DNA from: Chinchilla lanigera
Taxonomy: Eukaryota; Chordata; Mammalia; Rodentia; Chinchillidae
Reading direction: 5' to 3'
NCBI RefSeq assembly: GCF_000276665.1
Contig: NW_004955469.1
Coordinates: forward strand, 10,908,613 to 10,972,612
Length of the DNA stretch: 64,000 bases
In this document: one piece after another, positions 49,869 through 60,155 of the stretch
Position numbering within the stretch: position 1 is the first letter of the stretch
How the letters are laid out: each line of letters begins with the position of its first letter
Translations under genes and position numbers: made by a program
The notes under the pieces: model-generated
Told to the model about the DNA's origin: nothing
The model's database searches: none
What the model saw: the letters and a program-made list of their open reading frames with translations, nothing else

Positions 49869-50216
49869 GAGGCGTGATCAAACATACAGTGAATGCAGCT
49901 GCTGAGTGCCATCCAACAGAAAAGCAGGCTTGTAAAAACATTGTAGTGTGTCCTCATCCTTCTTATTCACCAGATATGGCACTGTGTGACTTCTGGCTCT
50001 TTTCCAAAATCAAAATAACTATGACAAGTAAATGTTATGAATTGATTCAGGACATTGAAGCATCCATAACAACACTAATGACACTCATGAGAAGACCTCT
50101 AGAACTGCTCCCAAAGTGGCAAGAGCTATGGCATAATTGTTTTTGAAGCATGGGGGGTATTTTAAGAGGGATTAATAGCAATATATCTTCTACTGTAATA
50201 CATTTTTAAAACCCTT
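49869..50216 (+). mobile_element. Mariner remnant, forward, internally deleted
   Basis: It starts with a mariner-like end (GGCGTGATCAAACATACAGTGAATG at about 49871), then jumps to the C-terminal third of the transposase. The translation holds CPHPSYSPDMALCDFWLFSK, the mariner signature that surrounds the third catalytic aspartate of the DD34D triad. The tail 'agagggattaatagcaatatatcttctactgtaatac' is the usual 3' end. Most of the transposase, including the first two aspartates, is missing, so the element is dead. Confidence 0.75.
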
Positions 50217-50539
50217 GGAGCACAAGCCTGGATCCAGCAGACCCATCCCTTACTTTTCTACTGTAAATGTATACTTTAGCATTATAGTAGCAGTCTGTGC
50301 ACCTCAGCACCTTTCCCTAAGGGATACAGGAAGCAATCTTTATGTGTTTACTCATTTGGTATGACAAATGGCAAAGGGTGTGCACATGTGCAAAAGTGTC
50401 AAAACAGGCCTTAGACACACTCTTATGCTCCAGCTGATTTTGTGTATGTTTATCCGAGCATCACAGAGGGTCCACTAGACCCACACCACTCCAGTTGTTG
50501 TTAAAGAAAGGGTTTCTTTCAGTTTTCTGATAGAAGCAG

Positions 50540-52310
50540 CCCAGTTCAGTATAATGGCACATGAAAAACAAGATTTCAAGTTTTGGAGGAGGTCAAAATT
50601 GAAACATCAGATTACTCATGCATGGGTGATGAAGATGATCCATTATGATAAAATATATGCTTTCATAACAGAAGAATGCTATTGGGTATCTGATGACGAT
50701 AATAAAGATGATGGTGATGACTTTGATGTGGACCAAGTGAGCCAAAGTTCCTGCAACAGTGACATGGAGCAAGAATTGACTGATACAGACAGAGAATGCA
50801 GACCTACTTGATTCAGATGACAAAGAAAACAGCAATGTGAGTACATATTTCACTAGTCAAAATATTGTAAAATGACCATGCAACCAAGTGGAACAATCCA
50901 AGGTTAGAACTAGGTCTGAAAATATAGTGAAGATCTTGGCAGGGGTGAAACATATTGGACAGAATACCAGCACTGCCATTCAGTGTTGGAAAGTGTAACA
51001 GATGAAATGATACCAGATGCTGTGAAATACACAAAGCCTGAAATGCAAGTAAAATGTTCTGTATGCACTAGTAGCTATATTTGCAAATGTATTTATTATG
51101 ACACCTCACTAGCTGAATTGAAAGCATTCATAGGTCTGCTGTATACACAGATTTCTCATGGTGGTTGCAGGAATGTAAAAGACTTATGGAAAAGCAGTAG
51201 GTCAAAATATGGCATAAAAACTTATGCCCTTGTAGATACGAAGACTTATTATTCTTTCAGTTTAGGCACTTATCTGGCACTCAGCCATCAGGTCCTTATT
51301 TGTATAGTAGTAAATCAAATGATGTTGTGAACTGACTTGTTGCTCCCACCTCCCAAACTAATCAGAATGTGACATTCAACAATTTTCCAACTGATGTTAC
51401 ATTTGCTAACAGAGCACAAGTTGAGCAGCATAGGAACTGTGCATAAGAACAAAACAGAGATTCCAAATGAAATGTTGCAATTTCAAAGCAGAGAATTGTA
51501 TAGGAAAATCTTTGAATTTCAGAAAGATATAACATTAGCCTTATATAAGGCAAAGAAAAGTAAACTGGTGCTGCTGATGTCATCATTTCACCATGATGGA
51601 AATATTGGTAGGGAAACCTAGACAAACAGAAGCCTGAGATGGAAAATTTCAACAACAAAACCAAAAGTAGAGTAGATGTTGATGAGTTATGCAGCAACTA
51701 TGATGTCACTTGAAACACAAAGTCAAAAAAAAAAAAAAAAGAAACACAAAGTCAACAGGAACATAAAATATACATTGGCCAATGGTTGTGGTTTACTGGA
51801 TCCTAACATATGTGACACACATAGTTTCATAGTTTACAAAAAAAGTAACAAGTGCAAAATATCATGGAGAAATTTTCTTCCAGGATTGGGTCTGGAGCTC
51901 ATAAGAGCTCATTTATGGCAGAAGGAAAAAAATGTTTTTCTCCAGCGAACTGTGCAAAAAAAATTGTGGAGCACACTGGTGAGCTGACAGGTGAACAGGC
52001 AGGTGCAGTATCACAAAGACCTACTGTGACAACAGGAAAACAGAAAAGATGTCAGTGTGCTCTACAAGAAAGGACAGGGAAAGAAAACATATGTCCTATC
52101 TGTGTGAGCAATACTTGTGTATGGAACATGCAGTTGTTATATGTGAAGAAGACTGCCTTGGGTGTGACAGTTGAAGCAAAGCTTATTTTTGTGGTAGAGT
52201 TCTACTGGCATTTTCATTGTAGTTCATGTAGGAATGTATTTCTGACGTTATCTTTTAGGTTTTGTAAGCAAGTAAACAGCTGATGTGAAAATGTTGATGT
52301 TTATTCTAAA
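50540..52310 (+). pseudogene. piggyBac-family transposase fossil
   Basis: The pieces lie in several frames but in the order of a piggyBac transposase. First comes an acidic N-terminal segment (SDDDNKDDGDDFDVDQVSQS); then TSLAELKAFIGLLYTQIS and VKDLW, the start of the DDE domain; then KYGIKTYALVDTKTYYSFSL, which holds the aspartate of the 'GIK...D.KTGY' block. Next is GTVHKNKTEIPNEM...FEFQKDITLALYKAKKSKLVLLMSSFHHD, followed by a cysteine-rich tail (RCQCALQERTGKENICPICVS). Between VKDLW and KYGIK the stretch with the first catalytic aspartate is absent. Frameshifts, stops and an A-run (about 51725-51740) show it is not functional. TTAA-flanked terminal repeats could not be identified. Confidence 0.8.
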
Positions 52311-52429
52311 CGTACATTGCATATTAAGGATTTAAGAATTTGTTTTATTTACATTTTATGTTTCTGTTGACTACACACTGTATAATATAATAAGAACCTC
52401 CTGATAATATAGCAAGACCACTGAGATGT

Positions 52430-52680
52430 GAAGTATGTCCTATGAAAAGTCCAGAAAAGCAAAAGACATGTGCTATTGGTGTAAGCGATGTGTGTGTATG
52501 AAACATACTGCTGTTATGTGTGCAGCTGACCTAGATGTGATAATTGAAGTAAAGATTTTTTTCTTGTAGAGCGCTATTGATTTTTTAATTGTAGTTCATA
52601 TGGGAATTTATTTCTGGTGTTCTTTTTTAGACTTTGTACACCAGAAAGCAGTCGATGTTGAAAATTTTGATGTTTTTATA
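52430..52680 (+). repeat. Second, diverged copy of the piggyBac tail
   Basis: Compared with 52085-52310 it repeats the same order: 'tgtcctat', 'tgtgtatggaacatgc' against 'tgtgtatgaaacatact', 'gttatatgtg', 'gacagttgaagcaaagc' against 'gataattgaagtaaaga', 'ttttcattgtagttcatgt' against 'ttttaattgtagttcatat', and 'agctgatgtgaaaatgttgatgttt' against 'agtcgatgttgaaaattttgatgttt'. So the last 230-250 bases of the element occur twice in tandem. Confidence 0.75.
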
Positions 52681-53828
52681 AATGCTAAGTAAATATTAAA
52701 AACTCAATACTTTATATTTGCAATGTTTTCCCTGGTAAGTACTCATAGTTTAATATACTAAAACTCATAAAATTAAAATCAGTAATTCATCAATAGAAAT
52801 ATTCTAAAGAATAAACATGGGTCAGGTTCACATCCATGTGTCTTTATGACAAAATTAGTCTTATGCTCCAAGGGCTACAAACTTAAGCATTCACTATAGT
52901 TTTCTATTGGACCTCGTATGTCTGAAGCCAGAGAAGAAATGTAAATTTGAGAATTTTGATAATGGAGATTGTATTTAAAGCTATGGACTTGGTAAAATCA
53001 CCTAGTGAATAAAATATTAGCTTTCTGGAACAAAATGAAGAAGGTACTTAAAGGACATAAGTGTTTCTCCGAGGTGTATCTAGGAGGCTGCTTGCTAAGA
53101 AGTCATAAAGCACATTGATTTTTTCCCTAAATGCTGCCAGATTGCTCTACAGAATGTATTTACCAGCTTAAATTCCCATGAGCAGCACACGAGGGTTCTT
53201 ATTTCCCCATGTCATTGCCAGTATTTGGGATTATCTTTTTGACATTTTGCCACCCCAGTGGGTAGAGTAATGTGTGCTGGAGTGGTTTATGGAGCTGACT
53301 GAGCACATTTCTTCCCAACTTCTTATTCAGGAACCTCATGCTGGTAGCATAAAATTAGTGCTAATGAAAGTATTTGCACCATAGAAACTGGCAAGTACTA
53401 CAAATGAGGACTTCCTCTATCTTCACAGAGCAGGTTTTAAAATACATACCAGCACGCCAGTGGCTATGGCAGAATCACACTGCATTTCTGTCGTCTCAGT
53501 TTGAGCATCTTTCCTGTGCTTGCTTGCCATTCTGGCTTTTTCTTTCTACTCTTGAACTATCTACTCCTATGATTTTTAATATTTACACTTATGAACTACC
53601 TACTCTTATGCTTTTTAATATTTACATTAGGTTTTATGACTGGTTTTGGATTTGCAAAAAGTTCCTTTATATATTTCAGACAGAATCCCTAGTTGCTTTT
53701 GTACACACCTTCTCCCAACCTGGTAGCTCTTTCCCTGGGGCATTTCTAATTAAAGAGAAGCCTTATTGTGATACAGTCAGATACCTCAGTCTTTTGCTTC
53801 ATGGTTTATGCTTTTACAGTAATTTTTT

Positions 53829-53930
53829 TTTTTTTGCCCCAGCTTTTTGTTTTGTGGAGCTGGAAATTGAATCCAGGGCTTTGCACATGGTAGGAAAATG
53901 GTCTACCATTGAGCTACAACCCTAGTTCTG
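53829..53930 (-). repeat. ID SINE (diverged)
   Basis: Reversed ID with T-run at left: 'tttgtggagctggaaattgaatccagggctttgcac...cattgagctacaaccctagtt'. Confidence 0.75.
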
Positions 53931-54551
53931 TGGTCATGCTTAATGAAGTAAATTCTCACCCCACATTCCTAGACACAGTTTCCCACTTTTTTTCTATCTT
54001 TCATGTGTCAGTAGCTAATGTAGCTGGAGTTTCTGTTTGTATATAGCTGATGTGGGGCACATGGCAACTTTTCATTAATTAAGCCAGCTTCCCCAACACC
54101 ACCTTCTAAATAATTTACATCTCATTGGTTGGTAGTAATATATTTATATCCCATTTATGAATTTGCTTCTGAGTTCTGCACTTTGTCTCATTGTTCTATT
54201 TGTTCCTGGAGCAGTACCATATCATTTTTATTACTATGTGGTAATGACATGGTATCTGGTAAGGCAGTCTCCCCTGTTTGCTCTTGCTTTTCAAAATCGA
54301 CTTAATTTAAAATTTGAACATTTAAAATTGTGTTTTTCCTTATGTATTTCATAATTTAATTGAGTTCTTTAAAATTTTATTTCTTCCACATTTCAGTTAC
54401 ACCAAAACATTGAACTTAGGGGTTGGAAAATCATACTCTCTATGGTTTGTCTATTTCTTCACATTTTCTGTCTTCTTTTATGCTGAGTTTTAGAACTTTC
54501 TCCATAAAGTTCTAGCAAGGTGTCAGGTTGACTTTTAGATATCACGGTTTT

Positions 54552-54725
54552 ATTTTTTTGGTGGTGGTGTTAGGGATTGAACCCAAAACCTTCCCACTGA
54601 GATACATGCCCAGTGCTTTTTAAACGTTTTATTTTGTGTTCCTAACTTAGCCAGGCTGGGCTTCCACTTGCAGTCCTCCTGCCTCAGCTCCCCAGAGTGC
54701 TATGATTGTGCTCACCACGCCCAAC
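54552..54725 (-). repeat. B1-ID dimeric SINE
   Basis: Reversed ID half ('ggtggtgttagggattgaacccaaaacc...gagatacatgcccagtgc') joined to a reversed B1 half ('gccaggctgggcttccacttgcagtcctcctgcctcagc...ccacgcccaact'). Confidence 0.75.
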
Positions 54726-55010
54726 TGTGGACATTGTGCTTTAAAGTTTTATTGCTGTTGTGAACTGTCTATTATTGTCTATTTCCTACTTGCTCACATT
54801 TGATGTACATTATTGATTTTTATAAATTGATCTTTTCACTTGGCAACCTTGCTGAACTAACTTATGATTTCTAATAGTGTGTTGATTTTCTCATTTTCTT
54901 ATGTTGATAATCATATTATTTGCAAACATGACAGGCAGGAAGATTTCAGGAGTTCTTCCCATTATGGTTATATTTTGCATATAACGATGTCTGCTAGCTA
55001 AGCCCCTGTC

Positions 55011-57322
55011 TGGTGCCCAGATTCTGACAACTGAGTGTCTCTCCTAAGGCCTTGGTCTCTGTTCATTCACACTCCGGTAATGAGTTTCTTCTTCCTCCCC
55101 TTTGAATAATAAAGTGTCCTATTCCTAGCCCATGGAAGAGTACTGACTCTGCTTTTTGCATATACAGTATTCCTCTAACCCTTCTCCCCTGGTGTGGTGT
55201 CTTGTTACTGGTCCCAGACCTCTCTGATGCCTACAGCTTTTCTGAATGATCCCTGTGCTCTTTGCAGCCATTTTTGGGTCCAAAAGGACATTCCATGTGA
55301 TGATCAGATCAGACATAGGTTTGTCTCTTATTTCTGCGTTAGGTACACAGAGCAAGTGATACAGCTTCCTGGCGTGCTGTTTCTTCATTTGTAAAATGAA
55401 AATAAAGCAAGCCCATAGGTAAAGTGCCACGGAGCAGACAAAGGAAAAGTGCCTTTTCTTCATACTGTGACACTGACCACTGATACTGCTTCTCTTCTGG
55501 CACTGAGGTTTGTTTTTGTCTTGTTGAAGAACTTTGCATCTTCAGATGTAACTGAATATCAGCAAGTGCAGCTGGATCATATTGCATGTGCCTTCCCACT
55601 CCAATCGTTCAAGCTTCAAATTCTGGCTGCAGATTATTGTCCAGTCTCACTCTTATTAACTGGGCAATGCCTAGATTCAAGACCTCTGTGACCCAGAGGA
55701 TGTTCCAGGGACTCTGATGAGTGCTTGCATTCCCGGTAGGGAATAACTTCAGATTTTGGAATAAAGGCAACCAGATGAGTGGGGCACTTTTTCCCTGGTG
55801 ACTTGGTGTCCTGGCAGTTTGCCTATGTATTATATGATGTTTGGGTGTAGCAGAATAATCCAGTGGCCTAGCTGGTTCTAACAGAGACCTTTATTATAGC
55901 AAAGAACAATTCAGCCAGCCACACCTTGTCACTTACTAATAGTGGTATCTCAGAGGGATAATTTAAGTCAGCAATAAAAGTGAACTGTGTACCTACAGAA
56001 ACTTCACCAATAGCTCCTTCTGTTAGCAACAGATCTTTATGAGTCTCTGTGGTTCAGTGACAGACCTTATAAGCGTTTAAGCCCACCAATGGTAGGCTGT
56101 CTTCCTTCCTTCCAACCAGATGAAGAGGTGGGGGTGGATGAGACAGGCAAAGGGTGTGATAAAAGCAGGGAAAGGGAGGTGGCATCCTCCAAGGGAGGAG
56201 GAAGTATCTGTGTCACATCAGCATCCCTGAGAGCGCATGAAGATGCAGAGCCTGTAGGGACAGAGAAACTGGCAGCTGACCAGGGACGTGGGCTGGTGAT
56301 GGTATTTAATGTTGCAGAAGCAACGTGGGTTTTACTTGGCAGTGTGCTCCACCCCATTCAACAATGCGATGTGACTGCTACAAACAACTACTTTGAGCTA
56401 CGTTAACTGAAGCATAGGAGCTAGAAAGAGGTGGCAGTGTCTCCTCTCTGCATTCCACTACGTTCGTTCCCGAACATCACATTTAAGAGAGCTCAAGACA
56501 AGCAGGGATGCATCCTAAACAGTCCTTCAGCATGCTGGTGAGTCGGGCTGTGAGCGTGTCAGAGAAGGGGCAGCCTAAGGGGCACACAATACTTGTCCTG
56601 GGTATCTTGGGGTTACACTTGACCTGAGCTCCTAGGGTGGAAACAGGATCTAAAGAGATCAGGGAGGCCATACTTCAGCTCCCAAAGAAGGAAATGTTCC
56701 AAAAGGGGGTCCAGGATAAACCGGCTGTGAGTTCCTCCTTAGGTAGTACTCAACCACCGCCACTTGGCGGGAGGATGGTGTAGCGCTGGCTCAAGAAATT
56801 GCAAAGGTGTTCTCCTAGTCCCTGGAATCAATGGTTCCAAAGGAAACTGAACAGTGTGCGGTACACTGTCTCTCCGCTCTTGCAGAGACGCTGAAAGACG
56901 TTTATTCAGTCATTCAGCATCTGCTGCTGCCAGTACTTTGCTTGGTGAACACGGAAGATGGCACAGTAGTGTAAGCAGGAGAAGGGAAGGGGAAGGGAGG
57001 GGAAGAAGGAGACGGAGAGAAGGTAGATGGAGCGATACCTTACGTCCTGACACCACAGACTCACTGTTGCTAACCTCTGTCCTGGTGGTCTCACGTCTCT
57101 TCATCGAGGGGACTCATTAAATGCCAACGCCTTTCTTTCCACAGCCGGACTGCAGATCTGTTAGGCGTCGCGGTTTTAGCACTGCCTGGTTTTGGGGTGG
57201 TGGCCAGTGTAGAAGGTGATCAGGACAAGAGGTGGATGAGGCAGGGGGCCGAAGAGGGGACATCCTGCGGCGATGATCCCTTGTCCCCTCTGCTGCCTTC
57301 CCTTTTTTTTTTTTTTTTTTTT
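55011..57322. other. DNA upstream of the CLIP4 promoter
   Basis: No gene recognised. The segment from about 56700 rightwards becomes richer in CpG and purines (a GGGAA/GGAGG tract at 56980-57030), as often seen at the edge of a promoter. The last 20 bases before the gap are a pure T-run. Long frames crossing the N run are artefacts. Confidence 0.5.
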
Positions 57323-58217
57323 NNNNNNNNNNNNNNNNNNNNNNNNNNNNNNNNNNNNNNNNNNNNNNNNNNNNNNNNNNNNNNNNNNNNNNNNNNNNNN
57401 NNNNNNNNNNNNNNNNNNNNNNNNNNNNNNNNNNNNNNNNNNNNNNNNNNNNNNNNNNNNNNNNNNNNNNNNNNNNNNNNNNNNNNNNNNNNNNNNNNNN
57501 NNNNNNNNNNNNNNNNNNNNNNNNNNNNNNNNNNNNNNNNNNNNNNNNNNNNNNNNNNNNNNNNNNNNNNNNNNNNNNNNNNNNNNNNNNNNNNNNNNNN
57601 NNNNNNNNNNNNNNNNNNNNNNNNNNNNNNNNNNNNNNNNNNNNNNNNNNNNNNNNNNNNNNNNNNNNNNNNNNNNNNNNNNNNNNNNNNNNNNNNNNNN
57701 NNNNNNNNNNNNNNNNNNNNNNNNNNNNNNNNNNNNNNNNNNNNNNNNNNNNNNNNNNNNNNNNNNNNNNNNNNNNNNNNNNNNNNNNNNNNNNNNNNNN
57801 NNNNNNNNNNNNNNNNNNNNNNNNNNNNNNNNNNNNNNNNNNNNNNNNNNNNNNNNNNNNNNNNNNNNNNNNNNNNNNNNNNNNNNNNNNNNNNNNNNNN
57901 NNNNNNNNNNNNNNNNNNNNNNNNNNNNNNNNNNNNNNNNNNNNNNNNNNNNNNNNNNNNNNNNNNNNNNNNNNNNNNNNNNNNNNNNNNNNNNNNNNNN
58001 NNNNNNNNNNNNNNNNNNNNNNNNNNNNNNNNNNNNNNNNNNNNNNNNNNNNNNNNNNNNNNNNNNNNNNNNNNNNNNNNNNNNNNNNNNNNNNNNNNNN
58101 NNNNNNNNNNNNNNNNNNNNNNNNNNNNNNNNNNNNNNNNNNNNNNNNNNNNNNNNNNNNNNNNNNNNNNNNNNNNNNNNNNNNNNNNNNNNNNNNNNNN
58201 NNNNNNNNNNNNNNNNN
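57323..58217. other. Assembly gap (895 N)
   Basis: A run of N bordered on the left by T(20) and on the right by sequence dense in CpG. It probably hides the GC-rich core of the CLIP4 promoter and part of exon 1. Confidence 0.99.
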
Positions 58218-58520
58218 GCCGCGCACCCCCGCCCCGCGGGACCCGGACGCCGCGCTGCGCACCGGGCCTCCTCGCGGCTCGCACTTGTCCCTCCTTGTTT
58301 GAGTCATGGAGCAACCATTTGCCTGTGGGTATTCAAAGCTGAACCTTGATTCGCCTTCCCGACCTGTGCTGCCCTGAGATCCTTAATTCTGACTTAACTG
58401 CGCTGGGAAAAGAAGTTGAAGAACACTTGAGATAAGACCTGTCCGCGGCAAAGCGTGTTTTAGCCTGCGTCGCGGTGGATTAGATGGATGGGTTTGTACT
58501 GCTGGCGTTCTGTTGAGTAA
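58218..58520 (+). promoter_or_regulatory. CLIP4: CpG island edge and probable CLIP4 first exon
   Basis: Bases 58218-58290 are strongly GC-rich with many CpGs (GCCGCGCACCCCCGCCCCG...), and CpGs continue at 58440-58490. It is the only such island in the window and lies about 5 kb before the first coding exon of CLIP4, so it is the natural promoter and non-coding exon 1. A donor-like TTGA|GTAAGTGTG lies near 58515. The exact start site and exon limits cannot be read, because the gap removes the left side. Confidence 0.6.
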
Positions 58521-59102
58521 GTGTGAGGTTGGTCCCTTCATCTGCAGACTCTGTAGGCCACTTGGAGCTCAAACTCTGTTCTTGTACAGTGTTTTGATGT
58601 GTATCAGGGAGTGATGCTGCGGAGGGTTAATAACGTGCTGCATGTTCCAGCAGGACCGTGGCTCACATGGCAGCGTGTCATGGTGTAAAACAGTGTCTTT
58701 GAAATAGTGCAGTAAAGAAACACCTTCCTCCGTAGAAACGCCAGACACGTCGATTGAGCTTCACTTTCGCTTTGACATTTGTCACTTAGCCTCCTCCTGC
58801 GTGGTGTAAAGTTGTCTGAATAGCAGAAAAGCAGGAGGTGCAGGGTGTGTAGCAACTTGAAACTCGAAAGTGGCAGAAGTCTGATTTTCTTCCTTTTTAA
58901 AGTTTAGGATTGTCCTGGTTCCATTTTATCGGGCTAACATAAATGTGATGCTTTTTTTCTAAGAGATAATGCTTTCATTTGATATGGACTGTCTGGGCTG
59001 TAAGACTGAACCTTAGAATGCGATGAGTGCACTTATTTCTGTTTCATAGATGATTTAGCACTATTTGTAGGATTTATTTCCAACATTACAAGCTTACTAG
59101 AT

Positions 59103-59224
59103 ACAGTTCCACCGGCATTAAAGGCGTATTAAAAAGTGATGATTCTATAGTGTCTTAGTCTTACAACAGTTCCACCAGCAAGGAGTATTAAAAAGTGATG
59201 ATTATATAGTGTCTTAGTCTTACA
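59103..59224 (+). repeat. Two-copy tandem duplication (about 60 bp)
   Basis: Unit 1 (59103-59165) and unit 2 (59166-59224) both run ACAGTTCCACC.GCA...GTATTAAAAAGTGATGATT.TATAGTGTCTTAGTCTTACA. They differ by a few substitutions and a small deletion, so the duplication is fairly recent. Confidence 0.92.
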
Positions 59225-59915
59225 ATAACTCAAATTTTGAAAATGATACTAGTGATCTTTAGTTTATAGGGTCAGCTTCGCTCTTTCTCCCAGTTTAAAC
59301 CTACACGCATCTGATTACTTATAATGACGCTGTTGTGGCTTTGCTTGGTCCACCAGCCTTTTGTTCGTTTCTTGTTTCAGGTATCTGTGCATTATTTTCA
59401 TATCTAGAGAGTGAGCTGCACTTGTTTCCTTTTGTGCTGTGTAGTTGAACTCTGTAAGTGGGAAGAAGTGTTTGTTCTTTCTGTACCACGCAGCACGGTA
59501 GCCTTAGCCCACCTACAACCTGAGCTTTTTGAGCGTTTGAGCTAGAGTTAGAGCAATGGAAGACTATCTTTTAAATTTAGTTTAGATAGCCACGTGTGGC
59601 TAGTGGCTACGTGGTTGGACATCATAGCTTTTAGTCATTAGTGCCCCAGGAATCCTATATTGTTTGGTGTCTGCTCTCAGGGTCACAGTACTCATTGCTG
59701 TTACGTGGTAGTGGTGACTTTCTTAGAGAACTGCAGCACTAGGTGTGAGCCACATGAGGGCAAGGGCATATCTGTTTTCTTTACCCTGTATGCCCAGTTT
59801 AGGACTTAGTACGAAACATTCAATAAATGTTAGTTGAATGCATACCTGAACTGGAGCATAGGTATCTTACCTTTGATATTCTCTCTAGGGCCTAGAGCTA
59901 TGTGTCCAGTGCTGT

Positions 59916-60155
59916 CAATACCTGTTTAGTGATTGGACACGTTTGTTGGTAGCAGATGAAAAGGTCTTTAGAGTTATGCTTTTTGCGTGCTTACTTGCTC
60001 CGCTTTGTTTTTGAATCTTGTGAAATACTCATATACTTTCAATACCTCTGTAATGAGTGAGCAGATGTTTTGTAGGTAGCAAATAAAAGAGTCATTGGAG
60101 TTGTGCCTTTTACATGCTTATTTCATTAGTTTTGTTTTGGAATCTCGTGAAAACA
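59916..60155 (+). repeat. Two-copy tandem duplication (about 124 bp), older
   Basis: Unit A (59916-60039) and unit B (60040-60155) share CAATACCT...TAGTGA/ATGAGTGA, GTAGCA.AT.AAA, GAGTT.TGC.TTTT, TGCTTA, TTTTG.AATCT.GTGAAA in the same order. Divergence is clearly higher than in the 59103-59224 pair. Confidence 0.85.

Larger units (their letters stand above)
53090..55010 (-). repeat. Old L1 (L1M type), reverse, interrupted by SINEs
   Basis: On the + strand: 'aaattcccatgagcagcacacgagggttcttatttccccatgtcattgcc', 'ttctatttgttcctggagcagtaccatatcatttttattactatg', and 'cttgctgaactaacttatgatttctaatag...tatttgcaaacatgacaggc'. These are the reverse of L1 ORF2 and 3' sequence. An ID at 53829-53930 and a B1-ID at 54552-54725 interrupt it. 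The segment at 53551-53627 is a two-copy tandem repeat. Confidence 0.75.

Noticed and set aside
57117..58349. Very long frames on both strands across 57.1-58.3 kb
   Set aside because: They are made almost wholly of N bases read as open codons; they are artefacts of the gap.
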